Shown here: piece after piece, positions 1 through 7,880 of the stretch
Layout: each line of letters starts with the position of its first letter
Numbering within the stretch: position 1 is the stretch's first letter
NCBI GenBank assembly: GCA_020024395.1
Contig: JAHHTV010000029.1
Coordinates: forward strand, 1 to 12,549
Origin: Anaerotignum sp.
GTDB taxonomy: Bacteria; Bacillota; Clostridia; Lachnospirales; Anaerotignaceae
Reading direction: 5' to 3'
DNA length: 12,549 bases
Position numbers and translations under genes: made by a program
Notes under the pieces: generated by a model
Database searches by the model: none
Told to the model about the DNA's origin: nothing
What the model saw: only the letters and a program-made list of their open reading frames with translations

Positions 1-66
1 ATGTAAAAATTTGTGAAAAATAGAATGTATCGGAAAGTCAATACAAATATATAAGGGGGATAAAGC

Positions 67-444
67 ATGAATTATTTAGATAACAACATGTTTGCACTGT
101 CAAATAAAGTCTTGGATTGTTTGTGGCAAAAACAAGTTGTCATTGCAGATAATATAGCAAATGTAGAAACACCAGGATATCAGGCGAAATATGTAACATT
201 TGAAGATGAACTGCATCAAAGAGTTTCCAGAGCAAAAGGAAGAGCTGCTGTGAGAGCAGGCATTGAAAATACAAGAGCAAATATCCATTTGTCTGAAAAT
301 GAAAGCACAAGAGCAGATGGTAATAATGTCAATGCAGATGCGGAACAGATGGAAGAAGCAAAAACAGCCTTACAATATAATTATATGGTAAAAGCATTAA
401 ATGATGATATTACAAGATATCGTACTGTGATAAAGGGACAATAA
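67..444 (+). CDS. flgB: Flagellar basal-body rod protein FlgB
   Basis: FlgB is a proximal rod subunit, exported through the flagellar type III apparatus and assembled in the periplasm/cell wall space above the MS ring with FlgC and FliE. The 125-residue protein has the usual FlgB length. The rod/hook family N-terminal signature is visible at about residues 27-41 (DNIANVETPGYQAK), and the C-terminal helix typical of the family follows (EQMEEAKTALQYNYMVKALN region). The ATG start is preceded by AAGGGGGA at 53-60 with good spacing. The 66 bases upstream hold this ribosome site, but I see no convincing sigma-A or sigma-28 promoter there, so the operon promoter probably lies outside the window. 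FlgC follows after 48 bp. Identity is firm from sequence plus context. Confidence 0.96.
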   Translation: MNYLDNNMFALSNKVLDCLWQKQVVIADNIANVETPGYQAKYVTFEDELHQRVSRAKGRAAVRAGIENTRANIHLSENESTRADGNNVNADAEQMEEAKTALQYNYMVKALNDDITRYRTVIKGQ

Positions 445-492
445 ACAAAAGATAAAATAAAAACATACATATATATAAGGGAGGTTATTGTT

Positions 493-939
493 GTGAGTTT
501 TTTGAGAGCTTTAGATATTAGTGCATCTGGTATGACAGCACAAAGAATGCGCTTGGATATTGCTGCGGAAAATGTGGTAAATATCAATACAACCAGAACG
601 GAAAATGGTGGGGCATACAGAAGAAAAATGCCAGTTTTTGAACAAATTGGTGGCAGCAGTTTTGACCAAGTATTTCGTTCTACGGTTGCAAGACAAAGAC
701 AAAGTGCAACAGGTGGTGTGCGTGTGGCGGAGATTGTAGAAGATGAACGCCCTTTTCAAATGGTATATGACCCAGACCACCCAGATGCCGACGAAAACGG
801 CTATGTAGAAATGCCAAATGTGGATTTGTTAAAAGAAACGGTGGACAGTATGGCAGCCACTAGAGCATATGATGCAAATTTGACTGTTTTTAACACTGTG
901 AAAAACATGGCAACAAAGGCATTAGAAATCGGCCGATAA
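493..939 (+). CDS. flgC: Flagellar basal-body rod protein FlgC
   Basis: FlgC is the second proximal rod subunit and works with FlgB and FliE. The 148-residue product starts with the family N-terminus (SFLRALDISASGMTAQRMRL, about residues 2-21), then the rod signature in the form AAENVVNINTTRTENGGAYRRK (about 24-45), and ends with the conserved C-terminal helix (VDLLKETVDSMAATRAYDAN and onward). The start is GTG at 493, chosen because a strong AAGGGAGG lies at 477-484 with 8 nt spacing and the protein then begins where the family does. It is the second gene of the flgB-flgC-fliE set. Nothing is unusual apart from the GTG start. Confidence 0.96.
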   Translation: MSFLRALDISASGMTAQRMRLDIAAENVVNINTTRTENGGAYRRKMPVFEQIGGSSFDQVFRSTVARQRQSATGGVRVAEIVEDERPFQMVYDPDHPDADENGYVEMPNVDLLKETVDSMAATRAYDANLTVFNTVKNMATKALEIGR

Positions 940-979
940 TCAAAAAACGGCAATTATAATCTGATAAGGGAGAGAGTTT

Positions 980-1282
980 ATGTTTACAACACAAATCAAG
1001 ACACTGACACCTTTGCAGTTGTCTTTTGAACAACAATCACAAAAAAATCAGCAACAAGATTTTGTACCATTTCAAGATATTTTTGAAACAGCAGTCAAAG
1101 ATGCGTATCAAAAAGAAAAAGAATTGGAAAAAAGTCAATATCTGTTGGCAACAGGTCAGATTGATGACCCACATACTGTGCCAGCAGCGGCAGCACAAGC
1201 ACAGCTTTCTGTGGACTTGATGGTGCAGCTTCGCAATAAAGCAGTAGATGCTTATAATGAATTGATGAGAATAAATCTATAA
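980..1282 (+). CDS. fliE: Flagellar hook-basal body complex protein FliE
   Basis: FliE is the adaptor between the MS ring (FliF) and the rod (FlgB), and is the first rod-type export substrate. The 100-residue length is normal. The C-terminal half carries the family pattern: ATGQIDDPHTV (about residues 58-68), then an Ala/Gln-rich helix and the conserved end LRNKAVDAYNELMRINL. The N-terminal 30 residues are Gln-rich and variable, as expected. The ATG follows AAGGGAGAG at 966-974. It sits between flgC (40 bp before) and fliF (41 bp after), its standard position. Confidence 0.95.
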   Translation: MFTTQIKTLTPLQLSFEQQSQKNQQQDFVPFQDIFETAVKDAYQKEKELEKSQYLLATGQIDDPHTVPAAAAQAQLSVDLMVQLRNKAVDAYNELMRINL

Positions 1283-1323
1283 AAAGCATACCATATAAAG
1301 TTATCTGACAGAGAGGGATTTGT

Positions 1324-2946
1324 GTGAAAGAGAGGTTACAAGCCTTACTTGAAAAAGTCAAGGAAATAACAAAAAATTTAAGTAGTAAAGTAAAAAAAAT
1401 TATCATTGTTGGTGTAGCAATATCCATATTGGCTGCCATTGGTATCGCAGTGATGTTAAATAATAAACCATATGAAACATTGTTTTATAATTTGACTGAC
1501 CAAGAAGCAAGCGAAATTATGGGTAAGCTGCAAGAAAAAGGTGTGACGTATAAATACGAAACGGGCGGCACCATACTTGTTCCGAAAGAACAAGAAGAAA
1601 AGTTAAGAGCAGAACTGGTATATGAAGGATACCCAAAACATGGTTTTTCTTATGATATCATCATGAATAATATTGATTTGACCACTTCTGAAAGTGAAAA
1701 ACAAAAATATTATTTGATGGAATTGCAAGATAGACTGGGTGCAACCATTTCTTTGTTCCCCAATGTAAAAGATGCAAAAGTGAACATCGCTTTGGGAGAA
1801 GATAGAAAATATGTACTAGATAGCGAAAATATGACAAAGTCCGTAGCATCTGTTACAGTTATCACAGATAATGGAGATATGATTGATGAAGAATGTGTGC
1901 GTGCCATTCAAAGAGCAGTATCTTCTAGTGTACCTGATTTGGAATTTAGTAAAGTCAGTGTACTTTGTAACGGAAAAGATGTAACGATTAAAGAAGAACG
2001 TTCTCAAAAAGATGCCAATGATTTGAAATTCCAAATGGAACAAATCATTGACGAGAAAATAGAAGCAAAAGTAATGGCAATGTTAGAACCGATTTATGGT
2101 GAAGGTCGTGTACGTGTTTCTGTAAATAGTGAAGTGGACGTAAACAAAAAAATCAGAGAATTGGTAAATTATTCTGCAGAAGATGACAGAAATACAGGGG
2201 TAATTTCATCTCAAAAGGCAACACAGGAAGTTGCAAAAGATGGAAAGGGCACTGGCGGTGTGCCAGGTGCAGAAACCAATGCAGATTTCCCTGTTTATAC
2301 CAGAATTGAGCAAGATGGTTCCGAAACCTATATATTAAGTGATGGTGGAGCGGAATATTTGGTAGACCAATTAAAAGAACAACAACAAATTGATACAGGT
2401 GACTTGATAGATTTGACGGTTGGGGTTATCATTGATGGTACAGATACTGGTGATACCACAGAAGCAAAATTAAAATCCTTGGTGGCAAAAGCTGCTGGTA
2501 TTAGCAGAGAAAACCAAGATGAAAAAATTGAAATTGTAACAGTACCATTCTATACACAAGCACCAATAGAAGAACCAGAGAAACCATTGATTGATCCTGT
2601 GAAACTGAAACAAGGTTTGTTGTTGGTTGGTATTGCTGGTGGTATATTGTTGATACTGTTGTTGGTATTGATGCTGCTTGTAAAACGCAGAAAACGCAAA
2701 CGTTTGGAAAGAGAAATGGCGGAAGAACGTCAAAGAGCGGCAACACCAAATATTGTACCACAAAGTGTTGGTGATGAAGACCAGACAAGAATGAACCTGG
2801 ATATGGTTGCAGATTTGTTGGATATTAAAAATGAGCGTAGTATGGAATTGAAAGAAAAAATTAGAGAAATTACAGATGAAAGTCCAGAAATTTCTGCACA
2901 GACATTGAAAAATTGGCTGAGAGGAGGAAGAGATAATGGAGAATAA
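1324..2946 (+). CDS. fliF: Flagellar MS-ring protein FliF
   Basis: FliF forms the MS ring in the cytoplasmic membrane, the platform for the rod, the export gate and the FliG rotor. The 540 residues have the family layout: a short basic cytoplasmic N-terminus, TM1 at about 25-45, a long extracytoplasmic region with the YscJ/FliF ring-building fold (starting NNKPYETLFYNLTDQEASEI) and the FliF C-terminal domain, then TM2 at about 431-453 (Gly/Leu-rich) followed by a basic KRRKRKR stretch. The cytoplasmic tail ends in the FliG-binding segment (SPEISAQTLKNWLRGG region). The start is GTG at 1324 with AGAGGGA at 1312-1318 upstream. The 3' end overlaps fliG by 11 bp, consistent with translational coupling of two proteins that bind each other. 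Confidence 0.97.
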   Translation: MKERLQALLEKVKEITKNLSSKVKKIIIVGVAISILAAIGIAVMLNNKPYETLFYNLTDQEASEIMGKLQEKGVTYKYETGGTILVPKEQEEKLRAELVYEGYPKHGFSYDIIMNNIDLTTSESEKQKYYLMELQDRLGATISLFPNVKDAKVNIALGEDRKYVLDSENMTKSVASVTVITDNGDMIDEECVRAIQRAVSSSVPDLEFSKVSVLCNGKDVTIKEERSQKDANDLKFQMEQIIDEKIEAKVMAMLEPIYGEGRVRVSVNSEVDVNKKIRELVNYSAEDDRNTGVISSQKATQEVAKDGKGTGGVPGAETNADFPVYTRIEQDGSETYILSDGGAEYLVDQLKEQQQIDTGDLIDLTVGVIIDGTDTGDTTEAKLKSLVAKAAGISRENQDEKIEIVTVPFYTQAPIEEPEKPLIDPVKLKQGLLLVGIAGGILLILLLVLMLLVKRRKRKRLEREMAEERQRAATPNIVPQSVGDEDQTRMNLDMVADLLDIKNERSMELKEKIREITDESPEISAQTLKNWLRGGRDNGE

Positions 2947-3946
2947 GACAGCTTTAACGCCAGAACAAAAGGCGGCAGCAGTTATTATTTCCATGGGAAC
3001 AGATAAAGCTTCTCAGATTTATCAATATCTTAGTGAAGAAGATATTGAAATACTTACCGTTGAAATTGCGAAAATGCGTCATTTATCTCCAGAAGAAACA
3101 GAAGATGTTTTGGACAGCTTTTACAAAGAGTGTATGACACAAAAAGTTGTGACAGAAGGCGGTCTGGAATATGCAAAAAGTATTTTGGAAAAAGCTTTTG
3201 GACAACAGACAGCCGCAACATTGCTGGAAAAAGTGGCAAAGTCTTTGAAAACAATGCCGTTTTCCTTTATTCGCAAAGTAGACAGCAAAAACTTATATTC
3301 TATATTACAGCATGAGAGAGCCCAAACCATTGCTTTGGTGCTGTCTTATGCAAATCCTGACCAAGCGGCAGATGTCATTGTTTCTTTGCCACAAATCAAA
3401 AGATTGAGTGTGGTGGAAGCCATTGCAAAAATGGATAGTGCATCTCCTGAGGTCATCAAAGTGGTGGAAGAACAGATTGAAAAGAAATTTTCCTCTGTAC
3501 TTACCACAGACTTTACAAAAGCGGGCGGTATCGATTATATTGCAGAAGTTATCAACTATATGGACCGCAGCAACGAAAAACATATTTTCGACGAATTGGG
3601 TGCAAAAGACGCAAAACTTACAGACGAAATCAGAAAAAGAATGTTTGTATTCGAAGATATTACAACCATGGACAATCGTTCTATTCAGCGCTTTTTGCGA
3701 GATTGCGACTCCAAAGATATTGTGTTGGCACTCAAAGGCGCAAATGCAGAAGTTGCAAATCTTATTTTCTCGAATATGTCTTCTCGTATGGCAGAATCTA
3801 TCAAGTCCGACTTGGAAGTTACCGTCAATGTGCGTATTAAAGATGTGGAAGATGCACAACAAAGAATTGTGGGCGTAATTAGAAAGCTGGAAGAAGAAGG
3901 CGAACTAATTATCATGAAGGGCGGAAAGGATGATATCATTGCCTAA
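2936..3946 (+). CDS. fliG: Flagellar motor switch protein FliG
   Basis: FliG couples the MS ring to the C ring and is the rotor protein that contacts MotA. The 336-residue length is normal. The FliF-binding N-domain starts at LTPEQKAAAVIISMG. The middle domain follows from about residue 105. The C-terminal torque domain has the expected charged helix (DIVLALKGANAEV and NLIFSNMSSRMAESIKSDLE), and the end is VRIKDVEDAQQRIVGVIRKLEEEGEL. The usual EHPQ motif that contacts FliM reads ERAQ at residues 127-130 (see findings). The ATG lies inside the end of fliF, and its AGGAGG site (2922-2927) is within the fliF coding sequence. The 3' end overlaps fliH by 17 bp. Confidence 0.97.
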   Translation: MENKTALTPEQKAAAVIISMGTDKASQIYQYLSEEDIEILTVEIAKMRHLSPEETEDVLDSFYKECMTQKVVTEGGLEYAKSILEKAFGQQTAATLLEKVAKSLKTMPFSFIRKVDSKNLYSILQHERAQTIALVLSYANPDQAADVIVSLPQIKRLSVVEAIAKMDSASPEVIKVVEEQIEKKFSSVLTTDFTKAGGIDYIAEVINYMDRSNEKHIFDELGAKDAKLTDEIRKRMFVFEDITTMDNRSIQRFLRDCDSKDIVLALKGANAEVANLIFSNMSSRMAESIKSDLEVTVNVRIKDVEDAQQRIVGVIRKLEEEGELIIMKGGKDDIIA

Positions 3947-4793
3947 TCTGCTGAAAAGACGGGAACAAGAAGATAAAGTACAGGACTATACATTTCATAA
4001 AGAATATGAGGAAGCACTCATTCGTGCAAGATTAAAAAAGAAGATGTTGGAGGAAGAACCATCTTCCTCTGACATTTCTGAAGAAGAAATAGAACCAGAA
4101 GAACCATTTTTGATTTCCAAAGCGGAACAAGCTGAATGGAAAAAGAAAATAGAAAAAGAAAGACAAGCAGTAAAAGAAGAAGCAAAACGTTTGCTGGAAG
4201 AAGCGACAAAACAAGCAGATGCTTTGCTTGCAAAAGCCAAAGAAGAAGCAGAACAAATTCGGGAAGAAGCCCAAAAAGAAGGCTATGACACAGGATATGC
4301 CAAAGGAGAAGAAGAAGGCTATCAAGTGGCATATACCAAAGTAGAAGAAACGGTTGGTGCAGAAACAGAGGCTTTTTTGCAGGATTTGAAGCGATTGACA
4401 CAAGAAGTGGCACAACAAAAACAAGATATTTTATATCAGTATCAAAATGATTTGAAAGATGTGGCTGTGGCTGTGGCGGAAAAAGTTGTGCAAGTGAGCT
4501 TGAAATCAAGCGGCGAAATTATAGAACGTATGATTATTTCTGCAACAGAACGACTGAAAACAAAAGAATGGGTAAAAATATACGTTTCCAAATCTGATGC
4601 ACAAATGATGTTGGAAGCAGATAAAGATTTGGTTGCGTCTTTGTCCCATTTGTCTGAACATATCAAAGTCATTGTAATGAACAATGAAAAACAGGGAACC
4701 TGTATCATAGAATGTCCAGATGAAATCATTGATGCAAGTGTGAATACACAAATGGAAAATATCAAAGAAATTTTGAACCAGTCCGGTACATAA
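3930..4793 (+). CDS. fliH: Flagellar assembly protein FliH (export ATPase regulator)
   Basis: FliH is the peripheral stalk and negative regulator of the FliI export ATPase, linking it to the C ring. The 287-residue protein is highly charged. Residues about 65-115 are a Glu/Lys/Ala-rich predicted coiled coil (KEEAKRLLEEATKQADALLA and similar). A GxxxG-type ladder typical of FliH follows, with Gly at 118, 122, 126 and 130 and Tyr beside three of them. The C-terminal third (DLKDVAVAVAEKVVQ onward) resembles the V/F-ATPase E/delta-like FliH domain. The only site at the start is GGAAAGGA (3923-3930), inside fliG, so translation is probably coupled to fliG. No Trp occurs near the N-terminus, unlike the enterobacterial C-ring-binding Trp pair. 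Confidence 0.93.
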   Translation: MISLPNLLKRREQEDKVQDYTFHKEYEEALIRARLKKKMLEEEPSSSDISEEEIEPEEPFLISKAEQAEWKKKIEKERQAVKEEAKRLLEEATKQADALLAKAKEEAEQIREEAQKEGYDTGYAKGEEEGYQVAYTKVEETVGAETEAFLQDLKRLTQEVAQQKQDILYQYQNDLKDVAVAVAEKVVQVSLKSSGEIIERMIISATERLKTKEWVKIYVSKSDAQMMLEADKDLVASLSHLSEHIKVIVMNNEKQGTCIIECPDEIIDASVNTQMENIKEILNQSGT

Positions 4794-4807
4794 ACGGAGG
4801 GATTACC

Positions 4808-6112
4808 ATGTATCACAATATGGTGAATTTAATCAAAAAATCTGAAACCATCAGTCATATCGGAAAAATAGAAAATATTGTGGGTATGACAATTGAGGCT
4901 TCGGGTGGCAAAGCCGGTATTGGTGATATCAGTAGTATTTATAATGAATCTATGAAAAGTCATGTATTGGCGGAAGTGGTTGGATTTAAAAATGACAAAA
5001 TACTGCTGATGCCGTATGAAAATACGGATGGTATCACAGCTGGTAGCTTTGTTAGAAATACAAAACAGCATTTGAAATTGCCAGTTGGTGATTTTTTACG
5101 AGGACGTATTATCAATGCTTTGGGAGAACCGATTGATGGATTGCCGCCTTTTGAAAAACCAGATTATTTTTCAGTGGGCAATGGTTATATCAATCCGTTG
5201 AGTAGACCACCCATTCGTGAAAAAATGGATTTTGGCATTAAGGCTTTGGATGGTATGATTACCATTGGAAAAGGACAGAGAATTGGTATCTTTGCAGGTA
5301 GTGGTGTTGGAAAAAGTACGTTGCTGGGTATGATTGCAAAAAATGTCAAAGCGGACATCAACGTCATTGCCCTTGTGGGGGAACGTGGTAGAGAAGTTTT
5401 GGAATTTGTGCAAAAAGATTTGGGTCCAGAGGGGCTGGCACGTTCTGTGCTGGTTGTGGCAACGTCTGACCAATCACCTATGCTACGTATGAAATGTCCT
5501 GTTGTGGCAACTGCCATTGCAGAATATTTCAGAGACCAAGGAAAAGATGTTTTGTTGATGATGGACTCTTTGACACGTTTTGCTATGGCACAAAGAGAAA
5601 TAGGGCTTGCAGTTGGTGAACCACCTATTGCCAGAGGGTATACACCTTCGATTTACTCTGAGTTGCCAAAATTATTGGAGCGAAGCGGTAATTTTGAAAA
5701 AGGTTCTATCACAGGGATTTATACCGTATTAGTGGAAGGGGATGATACCAACGAACCCATTGCCGATACAGTGCGTGGTATCTTGGACGGGCATATTGTG
5801 CTTTCCAGAAAGTTGGCAAACAGTAACCATTTTCCCGCCATTGATATCAATGCAAGCATATCTCGTTTGATGACAAGCATTGTGTCAAAAGAACACAAAG
5901 ATATGGCATCTAGATGCAGAGATATTTTGAGCTTGTATGCAAAAAATGAAGATTTGATTGCCATTGGTGCTTATAAATCGGGAACAAATCCAAATTTGGA
6001 TTATGCCATTGAAAAAATAGAAAAATTAAATGGATTTTTGAAACAAGGTATTGATGAGTCGTTTAGTTATGATGAAATGATGCAGATGATGCACCAGATT
6101 TTGGATACATAA
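4808..6112 (+). CDS. fliI: Flagellum-specific export ATPase FliI
   Basis: FliI hydrolyses ATP to help load export substrates at the flagellar type III gate; it is related to the F1-ATPase beta subunit. The 434-residue length is normal. The Walker A motif AGSGVGKST is at residues 163-171 (catalytic K169). Walker B is DVLLMMDS at 247-254, followed by LTRFAMAQREIGLAVGEPP, the type III ATPase signature. GERGREV, just upstream, is the conserved catalytic-Glu segment. The ATG at 4808 follows CGGAGGGA (4795-4802), with a 14-bp gap after fliH. FliH, FliI and FliJ act as one complex and are adjacent here. No key residue is missing. Confidence 0.98.
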   Translation: MYHNMVNLIKKSETISHIGKIENIVGMTIEASGGKAGIGDISSIYNESMKSHVLAEVVGFKNDKILLMPYENTDGITAGSFVRNTKQHLKLPVGDFLRGRIINALGEPIDGLPPFEKPDYFSVGNGYINPLSRPPIREKMDFGIKALDGMITIGKGQRIGIFAGSGVGKSTLLGMIAKNVKADINVIALVGERGREVLEFVQKDLGPEGLARSVLVVATSDQSPMLRMKCPVVATAIAEYFRDQGKDVLLMMDSLTRFAMAQREIGLAVGEPPIARGYTPSIYSELPKLLERSGNFEKGSITGIYTVLVEGDDTNEPIADTVRGILDGHIVLSRKLANSNHFPAIDINASISRLMTSIVSKEHKDMASRCRDILSLYAKNEDLIAIGAYKSGTNPNLDYAIEKIEKLNGFLKQGIDESFSYDEMMQMMHQILDT

Positions 6113-6130
6113 TAAAAAGGGGAATTTATT

Positions 6131-6577
6131 ATGAAAAAGTTTTCTTTTCAGTTGGAACCAGTGTTAAAATATAAAGGTGATATTTTAGAAGTTTTGAGAA
6201 ATGAACATAGTATGGCATTGAAAGATGTAGTGGAACAAGAAAATGTAATTCAAAACTTGGAAAATGAAAAAAAGGCTTTCTTGCTTGAGTTTAATGAAAA
6301 GAAAAAAAATGCCATGACAGTTATGGAAGCAGGTATTTATGAAAGATATTTGCAAAAACAAAATGCGATTATTTTATCTGAAAACAACAAATTGAAAGAA
6401 TTACAGTTCAAAGAAGCAAAAAAACGAGAAAAAATGATTGAGGCGAAAAAAGAAAAACTTTCCATTGAAAAATTGAAAGAAATTAAAGTGGAACAGTATA
6501 AAAAAGCAGTGCAAAAAGAAAATGAACTGTTTATTGAAGAATTTGTATCAAATGCAAAAACAAGAGAACAACAATAA
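6131..6577 (+). CDS. fliJ: Flagellar export protein FliJ
   Basis: FliJ is the small coiled-coil stalk protein that inserts in the FliI hexamer ring and links it to the export gate (FlhA). The 148-residue product starts MKKFSFQLEPVLKYK, a typical FliJ opening, and is otherwise an almost continuous Lys/Glu/Gln-rich predicted coiled coil with no membrane segment. Sequence conservation in this family is low, so the call depends partly on its place directly after fliI and on length. The ATG follows AAGGGGA at 6117-6123. Its TAA stop overlaps a downstream ATG as TAATG (see the mini-ORF entry). Confidence 0.92.
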   Translation: MKKFSFQLEPVLKYKGDILEVLRNEHSMALKDVVEQENVIQNLENEKKAFLLEFNEKKKNAMTVMEAGIYERYLQKQNAIILSENNKLKELQFKEAKKREKMIEAKKEKLSIEKLKEIKVEQYKKAVQKENELFIEEFVSNAKTREQQ

Positions 6578-6630
6578 TGTATGGTGTTAGCAATCAATGG
6601 AAGTCGAAAGATGGTACATTGTGGCTATAA
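6577..6630 (+). other. 17-codon mini-ORF in the fliJ-fliK gap
   Basis: An ATG overlapping the fliJ stop (TAATG) opens a frame that reads MYGVSNQWKSKDGTLWL and then stops. The stop-start overlap is the arrangement used for translational coupling, but there is no good ribosome site and the peptide matches no family I know. It may be chance, a remnant of a lost gene, or a leader that delivers ribosomes to the fliK site a few bases downstream. Low confidence that it is a real gene. Confidence 0.15.
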
Positions 6631-6644
6631 AAAAATCAATCAAA

Positions 6645-6653
6645 AAGGAGGTG
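6645..6653 (+). promoter_or_regulatory. Ribosome binding site deciding the fliK start
   Basis: AAGGAGGTG is a near-perfect Shine-Dalgarno sequence placed 9 nt before the ATG at 6663. An in-frame ATG at 6597 exists 22 codons upstream but has no comparable site and would bury this one inside the gene. It therefore sets the fliK start at 6663. Confidence 0.85.
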
Positions 6654-6662
6654 CAGACAGAA

Positions 6663-7856
6663 ATGGGTATGAACAGTGCAAGTGATGCATTGATGTCTAT
6701 TGGCAGCATGACACAAAAACCTGTGGTGAATACAAAAGATAATAAATTGCCATCTGACAAAAATACTTTTCAAGATGCAATCAAAAAAGAATTTGACAAA
6801 ACAAAGGAAACAGTAAACACAACAAAACCACAAAACAATGCAAAAGAAGAAACAGCTGATGCACAACAGCCATCTAATCAAACAAATCAAAAAGTAGATG
6901 ACCAAGTGCTGGAAAATGCAGCTGCACTTTTGCAAAATCCACAATTACAAGTGTGGAGTGACGATATGATAGCTGCTTTGCTGCAAAATGGCAACGATGC
7001 TTCAGTTTCACAAAAAATGGCAACATTGCTGCAAAATGTGCCAAAAGAAATGGCAGTGGAGCAGGTACAAGTTACAACACCTGTAGACACTACATTGGTA
7101 CAGCAGACAAAATTGTCAGATGCTCAAATGCTGCAAACAACAAACGTGAAGGTGGAACCAGAAAAGGCTGGCGAAAACAAACAGGATTTTGATATTTTGA
7201 AAACAATCAAAAATGATGTGCAAATACAAAAACCTGTGGAAAACACAAATGAAAAAGATTTACAACAAAATGTAACTACAAAAAAACAGTCTTTGAAAGA
7301 AGAAGTGATGGAACAAAAACTGAAAAATGTAGAAGTTGTTCCCGAAAAGGAAGAAGTACAAAAACCAATTCATGAAATGATGTTGCAAACAAAACAAAAA
7401 ACAGAAGCTGGCGAAGAAGTTGTGCATGTAAAAGTGGCAGATGTAGTGCCTGTGACAAAAGAAAATGTTGCACAACAGTTGGCAGACAAAATTTTGTTGC
7501 GTAACAGCAATGAATTTGAATTACAATTAAATCCAGAAGCTTTGGGTAAAATTCAAATCAAAGTGCATTTTGACAAAGGGGAAACAAGAGTTTCTATATT
7601 GTGTGAAAGTGCAAAAGCATTACACTTATTATCAGAAAACAGTGCTAGTTTGGCTGCATTATTGGAAAGCCGTACAGGAAATAGTACAACAATTCAAATG
7701 CATGAAAACAAAGATGCTTTCTACAGACAAGAAACTGACCAAAATGGACATCAACAACAGCAACAAACAAAAGATGAGCAACAACAAAGACAACAGAAAC
7801 AAAAACAGCATGATGCAATGGACTTTTTGCAACAAATGCGTTTAGGACTGGTCTAA
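6663..7856 (+). CDS. fliK: Flagellar hook-length control protein FliK
   Basis: FliK is a secreted ruler that measures hook length and switches the export gate (FlhB) from rod/hook to filament substrates. From the ATG at 6663 it has 397 residues. Residues 1 to about 260 are low-complexity, rich in Gln, Lys, Thr, Asn and Val, as in the disordered ruler part of FliK. The C-terminal Flg_hook domain starts at about residue 275 and shows FELQLNPEALGKIQIKVHF (LNPEALG at 289-295), followed by an Ala/Leu helix (ALHLLSENSASLAALLESR). A Gln/Lys-rich tract with a run of five Gln occupies about 363-383. An in-frame start at 6597 would give 419 residues but is disfavoured by the ribosome site. Next gene: flgD, 24 bp on. 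Confidence 0.9.
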   Translation: MGMNSASDALMSIGSMTQKPVVNTKDNKLPSDKNTFQDAIKKEFDKTKETVNTTKPQNNAKEETADAQQPSNQTNQKVDDQVLENAAALLQNPQLQVWSDDMIAALLQNGNDASVSQKMATLLQNVPKEMAVEQVQVTTPVDTTLVQQTKLSDAQMLQTTNVKVEPEKAGENKQDFDILKTIKNDVQIQKPVENTNEKDLQQNVTTKKQSLKEEVMEQKLKNVEVVPEKEEVQKPIHEMMLQTKQKTEAGEEVVHVKVADVVPVTKENVAQQLADKILLRNSNEFELQLNPEALGKIQIKVHFDKGETRVSILCESAKALHLLSENSASLAALLESRTGNSTTIQMHENKDAFYRQETDQNGHQQQQQTKDEQQQRQQKQKQHDAMDFLQQMRLGLV

Positions 7857-7880
7857 TCGTTAAAAAAGGAGGAATTTGAC

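Noticed and set aside
1..66. Possible sigma-28 or sigma-A promoter before flgB
   Set aside because: TAAA and ATCGGAAA fragments are present, but spacing and sequence do not match either consensus; only the flgB ribosome site is supported.
2470..2994. A 174-codon minus-strand frame over the fliF/fliG junction
   Set aside because: Phe/Cys/Gln-rich shadow of fliF codons; no start signal and no recognisable family.
3305..3862. A 185-codon open frame on the minus strand opposite fliG
   Set aside because: It is Cys/His/Phe-rich, typical of the reverse complement of a Lys/Glu-rich gene, has no ribosome site, and lies entirely opposite a well-supported gene.
3408..3878. A 156-codon plus-strand frame inside fliG
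   Set aside because: It is an alternative reading frame of fliG rich in Trp and Lys with no domain; fliG itself is intact and conserved.
4018..4509. Leu/Phe-rich minus-strand frames opposite fliH that look like membrane proteins
   Set aside because: The hydrophobic look comes from reading GAA/AAG-rich coiled-coil codons backwards (TTC/CTT); no ribosome site.
6597..6662. Upstream ATG extending fliK by 22 codons
   Set aside because: The near-perfect AAGGAGGTG at 6645-6653 fits only the ATG at 6663, and the extra residues resemble no FliK N-terminus.
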